This document shows positions 1-6,399 of a stretch of 10,425 bases of DNA, one piece after another. Below the pieces are notes generated by a model. It was not told where the DNA came from, ran no database searches, and saw nothing but the letters and a program-made list of their open reading frames with translations. The position numbers and the translations under genes were made by a program. How positions within the stretch are numbered: position 1 is the first letter of the stretch; each line of letters opens with the position of its first letter. This DNA comes from Cyclostephanos tholiformis (lineage: Eukaryota; Bacillariophyta; Thalassiosirophyceae; Thalassiosirales; Thalassiosiraceae): assembly GCA_036939975.1 (NCBI GenBank), contig JALLPB010001828.1, forward strand, positions 1 through 10,425, in the 5' to 3' direction.

Positions 1-101
1 GTATGAGCACCCCTACGAAGAAAAAATGGAAGTGTGGATACAAAAAATCGAAGTCACCCAATAATAAGAAAAAGGCGAAAAAGAAAACTCAAAGCAAATA
101 A
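1..101 (+). CDS. Possible 3' end of a gene cut by the left edge, lysine-rich tail
   Basis: One frame is open from the left edge to a TAA at 99-101 and ends in a strongly basic tail: about half of its last 25 residues are lysine, around the short stretch KWKCGYKKSKSP. Basic tails of this kind occur in nuclear or nucleic-acid-binding proteins. The frame beginning at base 2 is also open from the edge and stops at 62-64, so the true frame cannot be settled from this fragment. No domain is recognisable. Lysine-rich runs also arise by chance in A-rich DNA, so this could be noncoding. Confidence 0.2.
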   Translation, partial: MSTPTKKKWKCGYKKSKSPNNKKKAKKKTQSK

Positions 102-239
102 AGTCCTGATTAGAAGGTTAGGGATGAATTCTGTGTTACATTACTTGAGCAATGTCATTGTCGGAGACAGCATGAAAAGTGTTCGTTGTAAAGTTTAGAG
201 ACTATCTTATTTCTTGTTCAAATTCATATATAGTTCACC
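102..239. other. AT-rich spacer, nothing recognised
   Basis: This stretch between the possible gene end on the left and the tandem array holds no long open frame, RNA gene or repeat that I can see. It may include the 3' untranslated region of the left-edge gene. Confidence 0.4.
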
Positions 240-850
240 TACCTCAATTTAATCTATTAATCAATCATTATGTTTAACACAAATTAAAGAACGTACCATT
301 TCTTAACCATAATTTATTATTATTCACCAATGAACAGCACTAAATAATGATATAAGACATTAGCGGACAACACAAAATTTAATAAGTACCACACGTTTTT
401 GAATTATTACTTTTATGTTTATATTAACAGCACTAATTACTACTATAGAATATTCCCGGACAACACAAATTAAACAAAATACAACGCAAATTAAAAATAT
501 TAAATATAATTAACTTCGAGCAGCACTAATTATTAATCTATATATTCATGGACAACACAAATTAAAGAAAGTATATTGCCTAATCAAATTATTAGTCATA
601 ATTAACTTAGAACAGCACAAAATATTAAATAAACTAATTCACGGACAACACAAATTATAGAATGTGTCATGTGTACTATGAATATTTTTTCCTGTTCCTC
701 ATTAACAGCACAAAGTATTACAAAAAGACATTCACATACTGCACAAATTAAATTAAGTACCATCCGTTTTTGATATATTAATGTTGTACACTCTATAACA
801 GCACAAAAAAAATCACAATATAACAGAAAAGATTACACCAAACATATCAG
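240..850. repeat. AT-rich tandem array, 92-93 bp period, about 6 degenerate units
   Basis: Two anchor motifs alternate with fixed spacing. AACAGCAC (one copy AGCAGCAC) begins at 333, 426, 519, 611, 704 and 797, with steps of 93, 93, 92, 93 and 93. The second anchor, GGACAACACAAATTA and variants, begins at 272, 365, 458, 550, 643 and 736, with steps of 93, 93, 92, 93 and 93, always 32 bases after the first. A third, weaker element, GTACCA followed by CGTTTTTGA, is clear in the units at 333 and 704. The copy before 333 and the one after 797 are strongly decayed, so the outer limits are approximate. Although 93 is divisible by three, the units are full of stop codons and are not coding. GC over 241-780 is about 25 percent by hand count. 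This is a diverged minisatellite or short satellite; function unknown. Confidence 0.85.
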
Positions 851-2124
851 TGCGACACTGTACTAGCACCAAGTTGGTATTTTGGGTGGAAGTATTGATG
901 CACTACTTGGAACAAAGCAAATGGATAGCCAAGGAGCACTGATCTAATGGAACCGAACACACCGCCCAGAGAGAGGAAAGAAGAGGGAGAATTAAACACA
1001 CCATCCACTGACACAACGAAGCAACTTCCTCTGCCACGAAGGCGTCAGCTAGCAAAACGATGTTAATTTGGAATCAGAAGGTGAAGATTACGATGGAAAA
1101 TGATACACAGAGACGCTAAGGTGAGGTCTTATTTTATCTCTATGACTAAATCAGTTCTGGGTGAACAACATAGCACATTACACACTTCCTTGAACCCTCA
1201 TGCTCGGGATATCCAGAGAAAGTGCAAAAAAGTGTACGTGAGATATCAGAATGGTTTGTGTAGTTGCAGCGAAGACAGTTCCATTGGAAGATCGGCTCAG
1301 ATTGAGGCAGCGAGGGCGGTGGCACATTGGATTGAGAGACTGGGGAGGGCGTCATTAGGAACATGGAACGATAAAAAAATGGAGAACAAACAAAAAGGGT
1401 AGATGTAACTCTGTAACCACATTAACACAATGTTGATGCAAAAATTCGTTAAGTAAACTAAAAAAATGAGAGAATAATCATTTCGTGCTGTGATTGCAAT
1501 ACTTTATTCGCTTAGACAGATGATTGATGCACTTATTTTGATTAAATGCTGCTAACGAACGAACAATAAAACATACTAATCAGAAGGGAGCTATGGCCAT
1601 CTTGGCCCAGGAGAAAGTAGGTATATGGATTGGCAAAAATATGATTTGTGCTGCTCTGGAATGAGCAACTTCAGGCGGACAGAAGAGGGAGGCTGTGCTG
1701 TTAATGAATGGCCAATTTCATGAAAAAAAAATTGCTGCATTTGAAATGGCAAAATTTTCCGGGACTGCCACGAATGATTACTTTAATTTAGTGAGGTATT
1801 TGAACTAATCTCCCTTAAAATATTATTATGACAAAAGAAAACATCATGACTGGAATCAGTGTCGAAGGCCCTATCGGTTTGTAATGGATAAAATTTTTAA
1901 GGTGAGGTACTGGGAACGGGTTAAAATCATAAGTGAGGCATTTTGGATGACAAACAAAAGTATTAGGGTAAGGTATTACATGTATGGGATTACGAGAAAA
2001 CGCGTGCAATTTGACTGTCACATTGCTAAACAAGGGTATTTTGATTAGAAGAAAGTATGGCGAGGCACTGGTGAGAAGGGAGAAGGTCTATGTACAGGCA
2101 TTCCGGATTACCTCCCAATTAAAA
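851..2124. other. Low-coding region with short, possibly relic open frames
   Basis: I find no gene here that I would defend. It contains a 39-codon plus frame (947-1066) that continues in meaning only after a frame change (1056-1103); a plus frame of 100 codons (1100-1402); a minus frame of 72 codons (1364-1146) with two cysteine pairs; and a plus frame at 1542-1808 broken by one in-frame TGA at 1662-1664. The part from about 930 to 1350 is clearly less AT-rich than its surroundings, which fits decayed coding or exonic sequence. The decamer GTGAGGTATT and close variants recur at 1791, 1902, 1933 and 1968. The right end should include the promoter and 5' untranslated region of the reductase gene at 2125. 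Confidence 0.4.
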
Positions 2125-3150
2125 ATGATAGCTTCTGCCCTCGCCGCCAGCGTCTACTTGCTTCTCACTATAGCGGCATTGCTCTCCACAATATTCCCAG
2201 AGCTAACAGCACTGTCGTCGCACGGGAAAATGCGAACCTTGTGCCGGGAATGTAGAAACACATTCGATGCCACTGATGGGACGTTTCGACAACTGCGGCA
2301 CTATTTGATAAACAGTCGTAGATTCACCGTGCACAAGCGTCGATTTATCGACTTTTATTCCACTGGAATAATCGTCACGTCGACCTTGGTACTTTCAGAT
2401 TATGCCGCGGCTGCGCCTGATCCGCACGCGAAACGAATTGGTCGAAACATTTACGAATGGATGCCGACATGCTTACTATTGACACACTTGATTCGCAGAT
2501 ATTGCGAGTGCAAATGGGTGCAGAAGTCCAGCGCATCATCCCAAATGCACTTCGCGGGGTATTTGGTTGGGATTCTTCACTACCTCTGTTTGCCTTTTAT
2601 TCTGGCTCCATGTCCATACTACTCTTCGACTTGTGATCATTACGAAGGCGACAATCAATTCCCTGGCGAATGCAACTATGTCGTACAATACACACCTACC
2701 AAAAAGATGATGGATACTTTTACCATTATTGGATGCATTTATTTTCAATACGAGCAGCACAGACATCATATCATTCTCGCCCGTCTCCGTAGTACAGATC
2801 CTGCAGCAACTGCAACGTATTCAATACCAGTTGGGGGATGGTTCAAACATATATCATGTCCTCATTATTTTTCAGAAGTAATGATATACTTCATGTTTGC
2901 ATTTAGAATGCATAATGGATCGCACACTCCCACCCAGAGCGATTTGAGAGCTTGGGAAAATCATCTTTCTGGTCTTTCACCGGACACTGCCACACTCACT
3001 ACGTTACACAGATTGAAGCACTGGATATTGTGTGTTTGGGTTATTGTTAATCTGAGCATTTCAGCAAGTAGAACACATAACTGGTATCGTAATAATTTTG
3101 GGGTGACCTATCCGCAGCAAAGGAAAAGACTTATTCCATTGATTTGGTAA
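2125..3150 (+). CDS. SRD5A3: Polyprenal (polyprenol) reductase, SRD5A3 family
   Basis: This protein should reduce the alpha-isoprene unit on the route from polyprenol to dolichol, the lipid carrier for N-glycosylation, in the ER membrane with NADPH as donor. From ATG 2125 it has 341 residues, close to the roughly 320 of animal SRD5A3. A hydrophobic segment opens the protein (about 1-24), followed by KRRFIDFY (71-78), a membrane segment, RRYCECKWV (124-132), further hydrophobic segments, QYEQHRHHIIL (208-218), YSIPVGGWFKHISCPHYFSE (232-251), and the terminal YPQQRKRLIPLIW (329-341). The last three match the C-terminal domain of the steroid 5-alpha-reductase family, and the end matches the SRD5A3 branch. 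An in-frame ATG at 1984 would add 47 residues that look noncoding, and the hydrophobic start fits 2125 better. No intron is needed. It is more AT-rich than the two genes to its right. Confidence 0.85.
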   Translation: MIASALAASVYLLLTIAALLSTIFPELTALSSHGKMRTLCRECRNTFDATDGTFRQLRHYLINSRRFTVHKRRFIDFYSTGIIVTSTLVLSDYAAAAPDPHAKRIGRNIYEWMPTCLLLTHLIRRYCECKWVQKSSASSQMHFAGYLVGILHYLCLPFILAPCPYYSSTCDHYEGDNQFPGECNYVVQYTPTKKMMDTFTIIGCIYFQYEQHRHHIILARLRSTDPAATATYSIPVGGWFKHISCPHYFSEVMIYFMFAFRMHNGSHTPTQSDLRAWENHLSGLSPDTATLTTLHRLKHWILCVWVIVNLSISASRTHNWYRNNFGVTYPQQRKRLIPLIW

Positions 3151-3436
3151 TGATATCTCCACAATACCATTATTTGATGGTGGCTCGTTTGGATAAAGGA
3201 AATATTTCGCCGATATTGTTCTTACACATGAACCGCTGGTCAGCACTTAGACACAGGCCAACAGAGTATGAGCAGTATTTAAGTTATTAGTTCAAATATT
3301 TTTGCCAATGTGGTTGTAATGGTATTATTACCATATATTAGGTGAGCATCATTGAAAATTTATAACAGCTCTCTCCTTTTTGGGCCCTCCAATCCTGTTT
3401 TCAATCCTTTGTCTTTAGTCACGCCTTAACTTCCCA
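3151..3436. other. Convergent 3' intergenic region
   Basis: This 286-base gap separates the stop codons of two converging genes and should hold both 3' untranslated regions and poly(A) sites. A small hairpin, ATGGTA-TTAT-TACCAT, lies at 3319-3334. It is too short to call a terminator or an RNA. No coding frame of interest was seen. Confidence 0.5.
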
Positions 3437-5188
3437 TCAACAATCATCCTCGCCCCCTCCATCTACGTCCTCACCCTCCACATTTACGCCGGTTTGCCCA
3501 TTAATCTCCATCAACTTCGGCTCGACCTTGAATACCTCCTTCTGATAACCCCAACCCCCCACTTCCCCCTCTAGCTGCCTCCTAAGCCACGCGTCCTTCA
3601 CGCCCTTGAACATGAATTCGCTCTCGTTACGAACGTGCTTCCAGCTCGTGAGTTCGAGCTCCGCAACGCTCGCGATACGAAGCGCTCCGCCCTCCTCAAT
3701 GATCGTGTTCCCCTCGACAACCCGACCGTGGCGACGGGCCTTCGCGCGAGCCGCCGCCTTCTTGCCACGATGCGACGATCCCGGGGGATTCTCGAGAGCG
3801 TGCGTGTTGATGATCTGGGCTGCAAATTTCCAACGCGGTCGACGGGTCTCGGGGATCTCGTTGTAGCCACGGTTGTTGTCGGGAAAGGGAGACGCGCCCT
3901 TGGGTATTTTGGGGACCTCAGTTCGTGGGCGATTCTTGGCCTTCGTCGCGGCGACGCTTCGAGGGTTCGTCTTCATCGCGGTGGTGCCGCCCTCATCCAC
4001 CGGTGCTCCCTCGCCGTCGATTATCTCGCCTTCATTGGCGGATTTCGCAGTCGATAATGCTACCATCATATCAGCGCTTCCTTCGCCGCGGCCCTCCTCA
4101 TTCTCCTTATCCTCGGGCGTCGTCTCGTACAGGCCACTCAATTCCTCACCCATCTTCATCAGCCTCCTCACCTCCTGGTCCACCGGCACCCTCCTCGTAC
4201 GTTCGTCGACATCCTCTACATACATGTGATTCGCGATGCGCATTCTCGCCTCCTCGATCTCGCGCATTTTCGTCGTCCTGAGGAGGGCGTCGACATCGGC
4301 CAATTCCGACGCGGTAACGAAAATGTCCGATCCGGTGTCCTCCCTCCCTATCCGTCCGGTAGATGCAATGGGATCCTCCACGAATTGGAGTGGATCCTTC
4401 TCCCCGTAGCTGTTATATACCTCCCGTATATACTCGCGCATCTTGTCATCCATATGTGCCTGGAGGGCGTAATTGACATCGAACGTCGGATCCTTCTTCA
4501 ACTGCTCCTCGTTGTGCTGGAGCTGTATGACCCCCCCCGCCCGACTCGTTGTGACATTATACTTCTGGGCGACGACACGGACAACGTACTCGTGCGAGGT
4601 GTTCGCCGACAGGATCCCCCATCCATCGTTCGCGACATCCTCCCGAGATCGCGACTTCCCCCCTCCCCCCCCTCCAGCGATGGTCGTCATCATGTCCAGG
4701 TACAGACCGTACATCCCGTCCTTGTCCTCCTGGGACATCCAGCTTAGCACGACCATGCCGTCCTGCATAGTCAGGAATGACTCCGAGAAGGTAACGCGCG
4801 GACGATTCGCGAAGTCCTCGGCCGTGACTATTTCGGCACGGGGGTTCCTCCACGGCGGACGCCAGTATGAATCCCGACCGTCGTTCGCGTGTCGGTCGGA
4901 TCCCAGTCCGCGACCCATGCGCTGATGAAGGCCGGGGGGGAGCTCCGTCTCTAGCTCGCCGAGGTCGAGGTCGATGTCGGGTTGGACGAAGGATTGGGGA
5001 TGCCTCCTTCGGGGAGGGGACGGACCGGCGTTGGCCCCTCCACCATCGGGTTCCGGACTCGCATGAGAGGAGAAAAGACGAGAGGACGACGCGGGCTTGT
5101 TGTCGGGATTAAGTAGAGAGGAGGAGGGGCGATATTTGACCCCCCCGATGATGGAACTCCCCCTGGAAATCAATATTCGGGCGGCCAT
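3437..5188 (-). CDS. Predicted mitochondrial protein of unknown function
   Basis: This intronless frame encodes 583 residues from the first in-frame ATG at 5188, which has purine at -3 and G at +4. The frame is open further upstream to 5326, but with no ATG. The N-terminus (MAARILISRG, then RLFSSHAS near 37-44) is basic, rich in Ser/Ala/Arg and free of acidic residues for about 28 residues: a typical mitochondrial presequence. A compact region follows, including FVQPDIDLDLGELE (67-80) and WRPPWRNPRAE (109-119). The segment 201-232, with RVVAQKYNV then VIQLQHNEEQ, reads as a helix-turn-helix-like unit and recalls, from memory only, the fungal mitochondrial regulator Bot1p family (PF12298). A long acidic low-complexity linker (about 355-445) leads to a second conserved-looking block, PRWKFAAQIINTHALEN (451-467), a basic stretch RGKKAAARAKARRHGR (474-489), and an acidic tail. 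A mitoribosome or translation role is a guess. GC is high. Confidence 0.75.
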   Translation of the reverse strand: MAARILISRGSSIIGGVKYRPSSSLLNPDNKPASSSRLFSSHASPEPDGGGANAGPSPPRRRHPQSFVQPDIDLDLGELETELPPGLHQRMGRGLGSDRHANDGRDSYWRPPWRNPRAEIVTAEDFANRPRVTFSESFLTMQDGMVVLSWMSQEDKDGMYGLYLDMMTTIAGGGGGGKSRSREDVANDGWGILSANTSHEYVVRVVAQKYNVTTSRAGGVIQLQHNEEQLKKDPTFDVNYALQAHMDDKMREYIREVYNSYGEKDPLQFVEDPIASTGRIGREDTGSDIFVTASELADVDALLRTTKMREIEEARMRIANHMYVEDVDERTRRVPVDQEVRRLMKMGEELSGLYETTPEDKENEEGRGEGSADMMVALSTAKSANEGEIIDGEGAPVDEGGTTAMKTNPRSVAATKAKNRPRTEVPKIPKGASPFPDNNRGYNEIPETRRPRWKFAAQIINTHALENPPGSSHRGKKAAARAKARRHGRVVEGNTIIEEGGALRIASVAELELTSWKHVRNESEFMFKGVKDAWLRRQLEGEVGGWGYQKEVFKVEPKLMEINGQTGVNVEGEDVDGGGEDDC

Positions 5189-5380
5189 CCTCTCCGTCCT
5201 TTGCGGTGGGTGATGCCGGTATGATATGGCAAACACAAACTGCTCGAGGTTCCGAAGCGACAGCCAGACGATGGACTCTCTCTCTCCCACAACCAACGAC
5301 AAGGTAAGGTTTCTTCGACTTTTCACAGACCATACAACATGATAGTATTATTTCATCCATCCTCAATCCTCAATTAAACA
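5189..5380. promoter_or_regulatory. Divergent promoter region between the mitochondrial-protein gene and ZCCHC9
   Basis: The two start codons lie 192 bases apart on opposite strands, so both 5' untranslated regions and core promoters must fit here. No TATA box is visible on either strand. GC falls towards the ZCCHC9 side, where pyrimidine-rich sequence (about 5342-5372) precedes the start codon and could hold an initiator. That the two genes are co-regulated is an inference from the arrangement. Confidence 0.6.
5339..5377 (+). promoter_or_regulatory. Upstream open reading frame before ZCCHC9
   Basis: An ATG at 5339 opens a 12-codon frame that ends with TAA at 5375-5377. Only one codon (ACA) separates this stop from the ZCCHC9 start at 5381, and both share the same frame. 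If transcription begins upstream of 5339, the uORF would be met first and could reduce translation of the main frame. If transcription starts after it, it has no role. Confidence 0.3.
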
Positions 5381-6187
5381 ATGGAGGACGGCACGTCTTC
5401 GAACCCTCCGCCCCCGCCGTCAGTCGAAAAGAAGAAGCGCCCGCACGGAGGGGACGGACGGGGGGGGGGTCGTCTAATCAAACCCAAGATGACTAAGGAG
5501 GAGAGACGGGCGAAGTATACAGCGAAGGCTCACGCCCGGAGGGACGCGGCCATTGCCCGTAGTCGGGACCGGGGCCTGACATGCTACCGCTGCAGGAGGA
5601 AAGGGCACTCGTCTGAGAATTGCAAGTACGCTCCCGCAATCTCGAAGGAAACGACGGCCGCCGCCGCCGCCGCCACCGACGACGACGACGACGAGCCGCC
5701 TCCGCCGGAACAGGCGGGGAAAAAGCGCAAGAAAGGGGGAAACAACATTTGCTACAAGTGCGGGAGCACCGAACATCGGATACAGCTCTGCCCGCGAATA
5801 AAACCCTTCCTGAAAAAGATGGGGGGGAGGAATGCAAAAAGGATCGACTATGGCAAACTTGGCGACCTGCCCTTCGCTGATTGCTACGTTTGCAACGGCT
5901 CGGGGCACCTGGCGAGCAGCTGCCCCATGAGCGACAAAGGATTGTACCCCCGGGGGGGCTCCTGCAGGGAGTGCGGATCGGTCGATCACCTAGCGGTGGG
6001 CTGTCCGGAAAAGAAAAATGGTGAAGTAGGGGGCAAGGGGCGACCGTCGGACGACGACGACGACGATGCGAAGAGCGTGGATTCTGTGAATTCGGTTACA
6101 ATCGATCGGTATCTTGAAGAGACGGCCGACGAGGAAGATGGAAAGACGACGACGGGCAAGAAGAAACGACGGATAGTCGAATTCTAA
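5381..6187 (+). CDS. ZCCHC9: ZCCHC9-like nuclear protein with four CCHC zinc knuckles
   Basis: The 268-residue protein carries four canonical C-x2-C-x4-H-x4-C knuckles: C68/C71/H76/C81, C124/C127/H132/C137, C168/C171/H176/C181 and C195/C198/H203/C208. The order and the sequences between them (CYKCGSTEH, then a CYVCNGSGH knuckle, then KGLYPRGGSC leading to CGSVDH) match the ZCCHC9 family rather than CNBP or Gag. Family members are small nuclear or nucleolar proteins thought to bind RNA. Basic segments at 17-20, 112-118 and the C-terminal GKKKRRIVEF can act as nuclear signals. The linker between knuckles 1 and 2 is 42 residues, much longer than in animal ZCCHC9 as I recall it (about a dozen), because of alanine and aspartate runs encoded by triplet repeats. 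Single exon. The start has a purine at -3 and is followed by a proline-rich leader. It diverges from the mitochondrial gene and converges on the F-box gene. Confidence 0.88.
   Translation: MEDGTSSNPPPPPSVEKKKRPHGGDGRGGGRLIKPKMTKEERRAKYTAKAHARRDAAIARSRDRGLTCYRCRRKGHSSENCKYAPAISKETTAAAAAATDDDDDEPPPPEQAGKKRKKGGNNICYKCGSTEHRIQLCPRIKPFLKKMGGRNAKRIDYGKLGDLPFADCYVCNGSGHLASSCPMSDKGLYPRGGSCRECGSVDHLAVGCPEKKNGEVGGKGRPSDDDDDDAKSVDSVNSVTIDRYLEETADEEDGKTTTGKKKRRIVEF
5657..5692 (+). repeat. In-frame GCC/GAC triplet repeat in ZCCHC9
   Basis: Six consecutive GCC codons, then ACC, then five GAC codons encode alanine and aspartate runs (residues 93-104) in the linker between knuckles 1 and 2. The codons within each run are identical, which points to recent slippage rather than selection for the amino acids alone. 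Confidence 0.9.
6050..6067 (+). repeat. In-frame GAC triplet repeat in ZCCHC9
   Basis: Five GAC codons followed by GAT encode six aspartates (residues 224-229) just after the fourth knuckle. It is the same triplet as in the repeat about 360 bases upstream in the same gene. Confidence 0.85.
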
Positions 6188-6399
6188 GGACGATTCGCCC
6201 GGGGGCCAGGAGCAAAACATTGATTGGCTATAAAAGTCGGGTGCGAGTTCTTTCCCCAACCATCCCTCGATTGTGAAAATGGAAACTCACGATTCCCTTT
6301 TGTGATGTTAATCTATTTTATCCGTACAAATATGATGCCAACATCTCAGTAATTTCACTTTTACTTTCAGTCACGACAATCGCAGAGCCCATAACCACA
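6188..6399. other. Convergent 3' intergenic region with a TATA-like motif
   Basis: The stop codons of ZCCHC9 and the F-box gene are 212 bases apart. The region contains ATTGG (reverse of CCAAT) at 6223-6227 directly before TATAAAA at 6229-6235 on the plus strand. About 43 bases further on, a start at 6279 opens only eight codons. No convincing RNA gene was found. The rest is AT-rich and probably holds both 3' untranslated regions. Confidence 0.45.

Noticed and set aside
240..850. CRISPR array
   Set aside because: The period is regular, but the repeats are degenerate, no unique spacers are bounded by identical repeats, and the setting is eukaryotic.
1815..2033. Minus-strand frame of 72 codons upstream of the reductase
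   Set aside because: AT-rich, no recognisable domain, and part of its apparent pattern comes from the repeated decamer in that region.
3319..3334. Hairpin ATGGTA-TTAT-TACCAT as a terminator
   Set aside because: Six AT-rich base pairs in a eukaryotic 3' region carry no terminator meaning and occur easily by chance.
3606..4925. Several overlapping plus-strand open frames of 80-170 codons
   Set aside because: They lie opposite the mitochondrial-protein gene in GC-rich DNA with few stop codons. Their translations are low-complexity Ser/Arg/Pro-rich with no domain.
5474..6259. Minus-strand open frames opposite and beyond ZCCHC9
   Set aside because: They are shadows of a GC-rich gene. The four intact zinc knuckles on the plus strand decide the coding strand.
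6300..6360. Box C/D snoRNA in the ZCCHC9/F-box gap
   Set aside because: GTGATGT and ATGATGC resemble C boxes, but no CTGA D box or closing stem was found at suitable spacing.
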